A stretch of DNA of 64,000 nucleotides from NCBI GenBank assembly GCA_934699585.1, contig CAKUWY010000018.1, forward strand, positions 6,174 to 70,173, in the 5' to 3' direction. Positions within the stretch are counted from its first letter, which is position 1. The number at the start of each line of letters is the position of its first letter. The position numbers and the translations under genes were made by a program. The DNA is from an uncultured Fibrobacter sp. Its GTDB lineage: Bacteria; Fibrobacterota; Fibrobacteria; Fibrobacterales; Fibrobacteraceae. The notes under the pieces were generated by a model. That model was not told the origin of the DNA and made no database searches. It worked only from the letters and a program-made list of their open reading frames with translations. Positions 49,311-58,400 of this stretch are shown piece after piece.

Positions 49311-50738
49311 ATGAAATTACCTGTGGTGTGTATTATCGGACGGCCCAATGTCGGGAAGTCCTCTCTTTTTAATCGGATTTTAGGCCGCAGGGCTGCCGTG
49401 GTTTCTGACCGTGACGGTGTGACTCGCGATAGGCATTACCAGAACGCAAATTACAAGGGCCACGAGTTTACGGTGGTAGATACCGGCGGTTTTTTGCCGG
49501 ACGATACCATCGATGTTTTGGCCGATAGTGTCCGTACCCAGATTTTTAACGCCGTCGAGGAATCGGACCTGGTCCTTTTTATGGTGGATGTCCGCGTGGG
49601 CATTACCAAGCTGGACCAGCAGTTTGCAAGGCTTATCCGTAAGCTGGATAAGCAGGTGATTCTGGTGGCCAACAAGAGCGAGAACCTGGGCGACCGTCAG
49701 GAAAGTTACGAGTTCTTGAAGTTGGGCTTTGGACAGCCTCGTACCATCAGCGCCTTGACGGGCTATGCCTGCCTTTCTTTGATGGATGAAATTGTCGCAG
49801 TACTTCCGACCCCTGTGCGTGGGGAACGGAAAGAGGAACGGCCCATCCGTTTCGCTATCCTTGGTCGCCCCAATGCGGGCAAGAGCACCCTGTTGAACCG
49901 CCTGATGGGCGAGGAACGGGCCGTAGTTTCGGACATTCCGGGAACGACCCGCGACTCCATCGATTGCACCTTTACCGTAAACGGTGTCAAGTTTGTGGTG
50001 ACCGATACGGCTGGCCTTCGCAAAAAGGCGAAGGTAGAAGACGAGGTGGAAATTTTTAGCAACATGCGTACCATGGAAAGCATCCGCCGCTCGGACCTGT
50101 CGGTGCTTCTGGTGGACTGCACCCGAGGACTCCAGGTTCAGGACTTTAGAATCATTACCGAAATCCGTAAGGCGGGGAAGGGCCTGGTTCTTGTGCTGAA
50201 CAAGTGGGATATCCTGCCCGACAAGACCGAAAAATCCTTTGACCGCATGGTCAAGGAAATGCTGGAACGGGAACCCATGCTGGAGTACGTTCCCATTCTT
50301 TCTATCAGCGCCAAGGAAGGCCTTCGCGTAAATCGGGTTATCCAGTCTATCCAGACGGTATATGCCAACTGCCGCCGCGTGCTGGGCCGTGACCGAGTGG
50401 CCGAAAGTTTTGCGAATTTCTTGCAAGAAAAGGCGCCTCCCAGCCACAACGCCCGTGTGGTGGCCCTGACCCGAGCCTGCCAGATTCTGGTGGAGCCTCC
50501 CGTGATTGCCATCGAGACCCGCACACCGGAATTGGTGGACGAATCTTACAAGCGTTACCTGCTTAAAAAATTTTACGAAGAATTCCAGCTGCAGGGGGCC
50601 CCTCTCCGCTTGAATTTTGACCAGAAGTTAACTCTCAGAAAGGACGAAGAACTTGAACAGTTTGCTGAGTCTTCCGATAGCGTACTTGTTGGGGTCGATC
50701 CCCAGCGCGATTTGGATTGCAAAAATCGCGAAAGGTAA
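49311..50738 (+). CDS. der: Ribosome assembly GTPase Der (EngA)
   Basis: The 475-aa protein has two GTPase domains with P-loops GRPNVGKSSLFNRIL and GRPNAGKSTLLNRLM, DTGG/DTAG and NKS/NKWD motifs, and a C-terminal KH-like domain. It is required for 50S subunit maturation. The ATG at 49311 is used instead of an upstream TTG that is part of the promoter box. Its last 86 nt also encode the start of plsY in another frame. Confidence 0.95.
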   Translation: MKLPVVCIIGRPNVGKSSLFNRILGRRAAVVSDRDGVTRDRHYQNANYKGHEFTVVDTGGFLPDDTIDVLADSVRTQIFNAVEESDLVLFMVDVRVGITKLDQQFARLIRKLDKQVILVANKSENLGDRQESYEFLKLGFGQPRTISALTGYACLSLMDEIVAVLPTPVRGERKEERPIRFAILGRPNAGKSTLLNRLMGEERAVVSDIPGTTRDSIDCTFTVNGVKFVVTDTAGLRKKAKVEDEVEIFSNMRTMESIRRSDLSVLLVDCTRGLQVQDFRIITEIRKAGKGLVLVLNKWDILPDKTEKSFDRMVKEMLEREPMLEYVPILSISAKEGLRVNRVIQSIQTVYANCRRVLGRDRVAESFANFLQEKAPPSHNARVVALTRACQILVEPPVIAIETRTPELVDESYKRYLLKKFYEEFQLQGAPLRLNFDQKLTLRKDEELEQFAESSDSVLVGVDPQRDLDCKNRER

Positions 50739-51321
50739 GGACTTTGACATTCGGGACTACGGTTCCAAGAATGCGGGCCTAACCAACACGTTCCGCGTGC
50801 TGGGCTGGAAACCGGCACTTCCGGTAGTGTTTCTGGATTTGCTCAAGGGCTTCTTTGGACCCTGGATTGCCGCACAGATGTGTGCCTCTCAGGTGGCTGC
50901 CGGTGGTGCGGATTATTCCCACTGGGTGCCGCTGGTGGCGGGCCTTCTGGTGATTTTGGGCCATAGCTTTACCTGCTTTGCCGGATTCCGTGGGGGCAAG
51001 GGCGTGCTTGCCGCTCTGGGCGTTTTTCTGGCCCTTTGCCCAATTACTGCTCTAGCGGCCTTTGGCGTGTGGATTGTCCTTACGGTTTCTACCAAGTATG
51101 TTTCGGTTGGGAGTATTGGCGCTTGCATTGCCCTCGGGGCTTTTGCCGTGATGGGCTGTTTGAAGTTGCCGTTCCCGCCAGACAACATCAACTTGGGGCT
51201 CATGATTACTTGCCTTATCGTGGCAGTTTTTGTGATTGTGAAGCACAAATCCAACATCAAGCGGCTTTTGAACGGCACGGAGAATGGATTTGGCAGCAAG
51301 CGTAAGACTCCGAAGGCTTAA
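50653..51321 (+). CDS. plsY: Glycerol-3-phosphate acyltransferase PlsY
   Basis: The 222-aa inner-membrane enzyme makes lysophosphatidic acid from acyl-phosphate and glycerol 3-phosphate. Family motifs are YLLGSIPSAIWIAK, GSKNAGLTNTFRVLG and GHSFTCFAGFRGGKG. The first helix lies within the der overlap, so the start must be a TTG (50653 or 50662); no ATG precedes the helix. gpsA, which makes its substrate, lies 189 bp downstream. The 86-nt overlap makes its expression depend on der translation or an internal site. Confidence 0.9.
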   Translation: MNSLLSLPIAYLLGSIPSAIWIAKIAKGKDFDIRDYGSKNAGLTNTFRVLGWKPALPVVFLDLLKGFFGPWIAAQMCASQVAAGGADYSHWVPLVAGLLVILGHSFTCFAGFRGGKGVLAALGVFLALCPITALAAFGVWIVLTVSTKYVSVGSIGACIALGAFAVMGCLKLPFPPDNINLGLMITCLIVAVFVIVKHKSNIKRLLNGTENGFGSKRKTPKA

Positions 51322-51510
51322 TTATTGTAGATTGTTATAGGGGTCGCACCTTGCGGTGCTTTGAGCTATGAGGTCGGGCTTCGCCCTGTGAGGTTTGAGT
51401 TATAGTTTGGCGCCAAGGGCGCGATTATGAAACCTCAAAGCAAAGCGTCCTCAAACCTCAAAGGGAGCCGAAGGCGACCGCGCACACAGCTTCTTATTAG
51501 GAATAAAATT
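51322..51510. repeat. R4 repeat region before gpsA
   Basis: GCACCTTGCGGTGCTTTGAG, CTATGAGGTCGGGCTTCGCC, GGCGCCAAGGGCGC and AACCTCAAAGC blocks. The second matches the insert in the THUMP methyltransferase gene. gpsA itself has an AGGA site 9-12 nt before its ATG. Confidence 0.65.
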
Positions 51511-52542
51511 ATGAAAGTAACTGTACTTGGAACTGGCGGCTGGGGACTTACCCTTGGTCAGGTGGTTTATGAAAATAAGTGCGAGGTCTCCTTCTGGACT
51601 AACTCGCAGGCCGAAGTGGATTTGCTCTCGACGGAGCACCAGTACAAGGACAAATTGCCCGGTGTGATTTTCCCGGCAGATTTCAAGTACACCACCGACA
51701 TGAACGCTGCCCTCGATGGTTGCGACATGGTGCTTATCGTAGTGCCCTCTCAGTTTATGGGCGGTGTGGCCAAGAACCTAGGCAAGTGGACGCCGGCTAA
51801 GGGCAAGGAACCAGTGGTGGTCTGTGCCACAAAGGGCATTCTCGAGGGCACGAACCAGCTCATGAGCGAAGTGCTATTGGAAAATGTTCCCTGGCTTACC
51901 GAAGACAAGATGGTGGCCTTTAGCGGGCCTTCCCATGCTGAAGAAGTGAGCCGTCATATTCTTACGGCCATTGTGGCTGCCTGTGTGAACGAAGAATCCG
52001 CAAAGTTTGTGCAAAAGGTCATGAGCTGCAGCTACCTGCGTGTGTACAGCTCTACGGATATCGTGGGCATTGAACTCTGCGGTTCTGTGAAGAACGTCAT
52101 TGCCATTGCTTCCGGCGTGCTTTACGGGCTTGAAGCTAGCGGCAAGTACAAGATTGGAGACAACACCCGTGCGGCCCTCTTGACTCGCGGCCAGGCAGAA
52201 ATGTGCCGCCTGGGCAAGGCCCTCGGGGCAAAGTCCGAAACCTTTGCTGGCCTTGCCGGTATGGGCGACTTGATTGTGACCTGCCTTTCCCAGCACAGCC
52301 GTAACCGCTATGTGGGGGAACACATCGGTAAGGGCGAAACCATCGAGCAGGTGCTTGCCGGCATGAAAATGGTGGCCGAAGGTGTGCCCACCTGCAAGAG
52401 CACCAAGGCCCTTGCCGACAAGCTGGGTGTAGAAATGCCCATTGTGAACTCCGTTCACGCCCTCCTTTTCGAAGGTAAGAAGGTGGACGATGTCATCAAG
52501 GACATGTGGGGTCGCGAACTCAAGGAAGAAGTCTGGGGCTAG
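51511..52542 (+). CDS. gpsA: Glycerol-3-phosphate dehydrogenase [NAD(P)+]
   Basis: The 343-aa enzyme reduces dihydroxyacetone phosphate to sn-glycerol 3-phosphate for phospholipid synthesis. The N-terminal nucleotide motif is LGTGGWGLTLG. The catalytic Lys is in GSVKNVIAIASG, and GLAGMGDLIVTC is typical. The ATG at 51511 gives the standard N-terminus and follows AGGA; longer frames translate repeat. It supplies plsY just upstream. Its end overlaps the convergent flippase-like gene by 4 nt. Confidence 0.95.
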   Translation: MKVTVLGTGGWGLTLGQVVYENKCEVSFWTNSQAEVDLLSTEHQYKDKLPGVIFPADFKYTTDMNAALDGCDMVLIVVPSQFMGGVAKNLGKWTPAKGKEPVVVCATKGILEGTNQLMSEVLLENVPWLTEDKMVAFSGPSHAEEVSRHILTAIVAACVNEESAKFVQKVMSCSYLRVYSSTDIVGIELCGSVKNVIAIASGVLYGLEASGKYKIGDNTRAALLTRGQAEMCRLGKALGAKSETFAGLAGMGDLIVTCLSQHSRNRYVGEHIGKGETIEQVLAGMKMVAEGVPTCKSTKALADKLGVEMPIVNSVHALLFEGKKVDDVIKDMWGRELKEEVWG

Positions 52543-53483
52543 TCCTTCTTACATCCGACTAGTACCACGGCACCTTGTAAGGCCTGGAACAGCAAGGGAA
52601 TGTAACCCAGCAAGCCAGCGGCAAGAACTAGATCCGCAGGAATGCCGAGGATTCCGGAAAAAAGAGCTATTTGGACTCCTTCGCGAACGCCAATACCGTT
52701 AAGAGAAACGGGAAGCATGGCGACTACGATGGTGATGCTGGTAAAGACCACCAGAATGCCGATGTTGATATCGACTCCTACCGCTTTGAAGTAGGCGAAA
52801 CTGGTAAATAAAGACAACAACTGCAGCCAGAGGGAATCCAATGAAGACAGTAATAGTTGTTTTTTGTGTTTCCTATAAATGGAAAGGCTGTACTGAAATT
52901 TTGGGATAAAGCTGATTTTGTTCGTGATAAATTCGGGGAAGGGAATCTTGTCAGAAAACAGACAGCAGAGGATAATGACAATACAAATAAGCAGTACTGC
53001 GCACATGACAAGAGTGTAGATTGTGGGCACATTGATTTTTGTCATGGCAAAGGGTAGCGCAATAAAGAAACATAGGAACATGGCCAAAAGTCCTTGAATG
53101 CGGGAAAGAAAGACTGCCGAAACAGATTGACTGGTTTGGTTGAATTTTTTTCCGAATGCCAAAGATTTTACAGCATCGCCACCAAAGCCAGTGGGGAGTA
53201 GGTTGTTGAAAAAGTAGCCCATGGCGGTATAGGCGTAATAGGTCTTGAATGGAATATCTGGTCCTTGAACGGAAAGGCCTTTCCAACGATTTGCCTGGAT
53301 AACCATGATTAGTGTTGCTGCAGCGAGGGTGGCAAGAACCCATGGAACCATCCCGATGTTCCAGTTTTCGATCACACTTGCAAGCGGAATTTTGTAAAAG
53401 ATGAAGGCGAAACCGCCCACGCTTACAAGAAGCTGGAAAATCCGTTTTAACCAAAGACCTGTGATTGTCTTACCTGCCGTCAT
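52539..53483 (-). CDS. YbhN/UPF0104-type membrane protein (flippase-like)
   Basis: The 314-aa protein with about eight helices is of the lysylphosphatidylglycerol synthase TM/UPF0104 family. It has NNLLPTGFGGDAVKSLAFGK and LPVSLNGIGVREGVQIALFSG, the two conserved blocks. No synthase domain is present. Members are suspected to move lipids or lipid-linked sugars. Its base composition is a little more AT-rich than neighbours. It overlaps gpsA at the 3' end and is divergent from the methyltransferase gene. Confidence 0.82.
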   Translation of the reverse strand: MTAGKTITGLWLKRIFQLLVSVGGFAFIFYKIPLASVIENWNIGMVPWVLATLAAATLIMVIQANRWKGLSVQGPDIPFKTYYAYTAMGYFFNNLLPTGFGGDAVKSLAFGKKFNQTSQSVSAVFLSRIQGLLAMFLCFFIALPFAMTKINVPTIYTLVMCAVLLICIVIILCCLFSDKIPFPEFITNKISFIPKFQYSLSIYRKHKKQLLLSSLDSLWLQLLSLFTSFAYFKAVGVDINIGILVVFTSITIVVAMLPVSLNGIGVREGVQIALFSGILGIPADLVLAAGLLGYIPLLFQALQGAVVLVGCKKD

Positions 53484-53541
53484 TGCCCATAAAAATAGTA
53501 TTTTTGCCGAGAAAATTTTATATTTTGAGGAAGAGGATTTT

Positions 53542-54165
53542 ATGTACCGGAATAAAGCGCGTTACGATGTAGCCATGTTGGTGCCGAAAGATGTTAAGAG
53601 TGTTCTAGAAATCGGCGCTGGTGCTGGATTGAACTATATAATTTACCCGCAGGATGCCTATAAGGTTGCCATTGAGCCGGAAAATCGTACCGATACCCAC
53701 ACAATCGACAAGGCTCCGGGGGGCTTCAATGAATACCACCACGTGTTTTACGAACAGTACACCGAAGACAAAAAGTTTGATCTTGTGGTCATGTGCGATG
53801 TCTTGGAACATGTGAACGATCCGGTAGATCTTATTAATTTCTGCAAGAAACATATCAATCCCGAAGGCCACATCCTCGTGTCGCTTCCGAATTTTTGCTG
53901 TGCTGAAAATCTCTTGAAAATCATCATTACTCGCGATTTTCGTTACTTTAAGCCGGACGAAGGTGAACATGCGCTAGGCGTCCTGGATATTAACCACAAA
54001 ACGTTTTGGACAAAAAAGAGCTTTGTTCGCTTTGCCAAAGAGAACGGCCTTGAAATCGAGAAAATTGTGGGTATTCGCAAACAGCTGAAGTTTATGCCGG
54101 GCTTGTTGAGCCATTCCAGCTTTATTCCGTTCCAGTACGGGTTCTTGACAAAACTAAAGAAATAG
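53542..54165 (+). CDS. Class I SAM-dependent methyltransferase
   Basis: The 207-aa protein has the SAM-binding motif VLEIGAGAGLNYIIYP, then IEPENRTD and a CDVLEHVNDP block, as in type 11/12 methyltransferases (UbiG-like fold). The substrate is unknown. Its place between a flippase-like protein and a glycosyltransferase suggests surface polysaccharide modification. The start follows GAGGAAGAGGA and TATATTTTG. It overlaps the convergent glycosyltransferase gene by 12 nt. Confidence 0.8.
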   Translation: MYRNKARYDVAMLVPKDVKSVLEIGAGAGLNYIIYPQDAYKVAIEPENRTDTHTIDKAPGGFNEYHHVFYEQYTEDKKFDLVVMCDVLEHVNDPVDLINFCKKHINPEGHILVSLPNFCCAENLLKIIITRDFRYFKPDEGEHALGVLDINHKTFWTKKSFVRFAKENGLEIEKIVGIRKQLKFMPGLLSHSSFIPFQYGFLTKLKK

Positions 54166-55245
54166 GCTCTCTGCGACTTCTCTTGTTCTTCTGGAACTTT
54201 CTTCCCAAGAAAAATTCGAAACCCAGGCTTCCATTGCGGCATCGTATTTTCCCTTGTCGTCAAGGGATTTTTCAAGCGTATCTGCGATACTTGCCGGATC
54301 GCTTGGGTCAAAATATTTAGCAATCGTGCCGCCGACTTCGGGGAGTGACGACGTGTTGGAACAGGCGACCGGTGTACCGCAGGCAAAAGCTTCAAGAACG
54401 GGGAGTCCAAACCCTTCGTACAAGGAGGGGAGAACAAACAGGTCTGCCAGGTTATAGAAGTTCACAAGGTCTTCTTGACTGACCATGCCGGCGTGAATGG
54501 TCAAGTTTTCGATTCCCAGTTCACGCTCTTGTGTGGCCTTGGTGCGACCGTCAAAGGACTTGCCTACAAAAATCAGGCGGCAATTTTCTTTGCCCTTCAT
54601 TTGGGCGAAACCCTTGAAAAGACCATTCAGATTCTTGTGGGGGAGAAAGTTCCCGACATAGAGAAGAACCTTCTTGTCGCGAGGAATGCCGTATTTTTCG
54701 TACAGGTATCCGAAGTCTTTTTGTGTCTTGCGGACGAATTCTTTTCCGACGCCAGAGGGGATGACCGTTATCTTGGATTCGTCGGTCTTGTAGAAACGTA
54801 TTAGGTCTTTTTTTGTGCTTTCAGAAACTACGATAATTTTGTCGGCACGCTTGCTTACAAACCAGAAGAAGAACTTGAAGTAGAGGTGCGCCAACTTCAT
54901 GGGCAAAAACTCTGGGTAAATCAAGTGAGTGAGATCGTGTATCGTCACCATCATCTTGCCACGGTAGAACAGGGGAACATTGCAATGGGGGATGTGCAAT
55001 ACATCGGGTTTTTCTCGGTAGAGAGCCCGATATGGAAATTTTAGCTGTTCCTTGTAGCCATAAATACCGCTGATAAACGGAATATGTTTAGGTATGTTTT
55101 TGTATGGTTCAAGGTCCTTGGGGTCACCAAGAGCAATTGCGTAACCGACATCTTTTAACCAGTGCTGAATGCAGGTCCCAATACCGGACCTGGCGACCAT
55201 TCGGGCGTCGATTGCGATTTTTAACTTCTTGTTGTTATTGCACAT
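54154..55245 (-). CDS. Glycosyltransferase family 4
   Basis: The 363-aa GT-B enzyme has an N-terminal IAIDARMVARSGIGT (nucleotide-sugar and acceptor loop), ...VVSESTKKDLIR, VGNFLPHKNLNGL and the C-terminal donor motif PSLYEGFGLPVLEAFACGTPV with the E-x7-E pair. It probably adds a sugar (mannose-like by resemblance) to a surface polymer. The ATG at 55245 is chosen to start at the conserved region; a longer start at 55275 would include likely promoter bases (TATCTTTC). Confidence 0.85.
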   Translation of the reverse strand: MCNNNKKLKIAIDARMVARSGIGTCIQHWLKDVGYAIALGDPKDLEPYKNIPKHIPFISGIYGYKEQLKFPYRALYREKPDVLHIPHCNVPLFYRGKMMVTIHDLTHLIYPEFLPMKLAHLYFKFFFWFVSKRADKIIVVSESTKKDLIRFYKTDESKITVIPSGVGKEFVRKTQKDFGYLYEKYGIPRDKKVLLYVGNFLPHKNLNGLFKGFAQMKGKENCRLIFVGKSFDGRTKATQERELGIENLTIHAGMVSQEDLVNFYNLADLFVLPSLYEGFGLPVLEAFACGTPVACSNTSSLPEVGGTIAKYFDPSDPASIADTLEKSLDDKGKYDAAMEAWVSNFSWEESSRRTREVAESLFL

Positions 55246-55451
55246 ACAAAAATTATCCTTCAGCGAAAGATACATTTTTTATAAACCGTTTATATAAGAT
55301 TCCGTATCTGTGGCGTATTTTTTACCATTCTCCTTTTCCACTCGAACCTCTCCGGTTTTTGCCTGTCGATGCACACCTTCTAAGATAACATCCCCTGACC
55401 ACAAACGGCCTTCGGTCCTATCGACGGCCTACTATTTACTAAATTGCAGCT

Positions 55452-58400
55452 ATGGCTTTTGTTCACCTGCAAGTTCATTCTGAATTTTCCGTTTTAAAAT
55501 CATCGGCCCGTCTCGACGGCATATTGGAAGCTGCCGCTGCAGAAAATGCTCCTGCGGTGGCCCTTACCGACCACGGCGCCATGTTCGGCATCCTGGAAAT
55601 CCAGACCCGCGGAAAAGACTTGAACAAGAAACGCAAGGAACAGGGACTCCCGCCAGTCAAGACCATCTACGGCTGTCATGTCTATGTGGATTCGCCAAGC
55701 GCAAACCAGAAAGACCCGACAACTTATGAACGACTAACCCTCCTGGTAGAAAACGATGTGGGGTATTACAACCTGCTTCGTATAGTGAGTTTCCGCTACG
55801 AAGATGGAGACCGCTGGGCCGAAATCCCGTCGGTCCCGCTGTCGGTGGTAAATGAACACAAAGAAGGTATTATCGCCATTGCAGGGGATTTCTTTAGCCG
55901 CTACGGCCAGAATGTGGCTGCCGGTCGCAACAGTGTTGCTCGGGAATACATAGAATCCCTGGACAAAATTTTTGACCGGGACCATCTTTACCTTTCGGTT
56001 TGCGATAACGGAATTCCCCAGCAGAAATTGCTGAACGATTATAATGTGCAGTTGGCAGGGGAGCTAGGCCGCGAAGTGGTGGCCGTAGCCGATGTCCATT
56101 ATATTAAGCAAGAAGATGCCCAGGCCCACAAGGTTTTGCGCTGCATTTCTCTTAAAGAGACTCTGAACGATTTTACGGATAAGCGTTTCCCTACGGACCA
56201 GTTCTATTTCAAAACTGAACAAGAAATGCAGGCACTGTTCGGCCACATTCCTGGCGCTATCGAAAATACGGTAAAGATTGCGGATCGCTGTAATTTTACA
56301 GTAAAAACCGGCATTGGCGACGAATATTGGCCCCGTTTCAAGATTCCCGAAGATTTTTTGGCCTCTGAGGAATACCAGAGTATCAAGGCCATCATGAAGG
56401 CGGAATACGATGCGGAGTATCCTGTTGTTCGCGAACGGGAGCTCAAGGGAGTCATCAAGGAAAAAAAGAAAAAGGTGACGGCATCTTATTGTGCCGACAA
56501 GGGAATTGCCGAAGAAGCCCTGACCGACGAAGACAAGGCAGAAATTGAACGCCTGTCCCAGCCTGAATTTTTTGACGATGACGACAACAATGCTTGGGAG
56601 AAAAATGTTCGTCGCTGGTGTAAACCGGGTGGTGACGCCGATATCTACATTACGCACCTGTGTAACCAGCGTCTTAAATGGCGTTTCCCCAACGAAGATT
56701 TTAAGTTCCCTGCCCACGATACCGAAGTGGCAGCCCGCATGTACAAGGAACTGAACTGTATCCGCAACATGAACGTGGCGGGCTACCTCTTGATTGTGTG
56801 GGACTTTATCAACTGGTCCAGGGAACACGGGATTCCTGTGGGGCCTGGCCGTGGATCTGCCGCAGGTTCTCTTGTCACCTACATCATCGGTATTACCGAC
56901 ATTGACCCGCTGACCTTTGACTTGCTTTTTGAACGATTCCTGAATCCGGAACGCGTGTCCATGCCCGATATTGATACGGACTTTTCGGATAGGGACCGCG
57001 GTCGCGTGATTGACTACGTGACCGAAAAATACGGCAAGGAGTGCGTGGGCCAGATTATCACCTATGGCATGCTCAAGTCCAAGGCGGTGATTACCGACGT
57101 GGCCCGCGTTTTGGGTATTCCGCCGCAAGAAGCGAAGGCGATTACCAAGCTGTTCCCGCAGCGCACCTTGAATTTTAGCTTGAAGCAGGCCTGGACGGGT
57201 AAAGACAAGAAGGGAAACAACCTGGAAGACGGTTATAGCCCGGAACCCCTGCAGGCCATGATCAATAGCCGTGCCAGCTACCAGAACCTGTGGGACATCG
57301 CCAAAAAGCTAGAGGATTTGCCTCGCCAGACAGGCGTGCACGCCTGTGGTGTGGTGATTACGCCGACTCCGATTTATAACCTTGCGCCTTTGTACCGAGC
57401 CGCTCCCGAAGATACGCCGGTGGTGATGTACGACAAGCATTACGCCGAAGATATCGGGCTTCTGAAGATGGACTTCTTGGGTCTTATCAACTTGTCCATC
57501 ATTCAAGACACGGTGAACATGGTCAAGAAGAACCGTGGCATCGAGCTGGACATGGGCCATATCCCGCTGGACGACAAGGAAACCTTTGACCTACTGGGCA
57601 AGGGCATGACCACGACGGTGTTCCAATTTGAATCGCCGGGTATGCAAAAGTACCTGCGTGAACTGAAACCGACCCGAATTTTTGACCTTATCGCTATGAA
57701 CGCCCTGTATCGTCCGGGGCCGTTGGAACAGATTCCCCACTTTATTGCCCGTAAGCAGGGTAAAGAAGAAATTGACTGTTACCACCCAGACTTGGAACAG
57801 GTACTTGGCGAAACCTACGGTGTGATTGTTTACCAGGAACAGGTGATGAAACTGGCCCAGATTCTGGGCGGATACACCCTGGGTGGTGCTGACAATATCC
57901 GTCGTATCATGGCAAAGAAAATGCCTGAGAAGATGGAAAAACTGAAGCCGGAGTTTTTCAGGAAATGTGAAGCCAATGGTTATGACCATGCGTTGATTCA
58001 GAAGGTATGGGACGCCGTGCTCCCGTTTTGCGGCTACGCCTTCAACAAGAGCCATGCCGCCGCTTACGCTTATGTGGCCTACCAGACCGCTTACCTGAAA
58101 GCCCATTACGGCCCAGAGTATATGGCCGCTTCCATGACATCGAAGATGGGCAAGACCGAAGATATCGTCACCATCATTCAGGAATGCAAGCGCTTGGGTA
58201 TCCCCGTGCTCTCGCCGGATATCAATTCGTCTCAAGGGATTTTTACCGCCAATACCAAGCACCAGATTCTCTTTGGTCTTGCGGGAATCCGCAACGTGGG
58301 AATAGGCGTGGTAGAAGACGTGGTGGCAGCTCGTGAAAAGGGAGGCCCTTTCAAGTCTATCTTTGATTTCTGTAAGCGGGTGGCGGAATACCAAGGTTCC

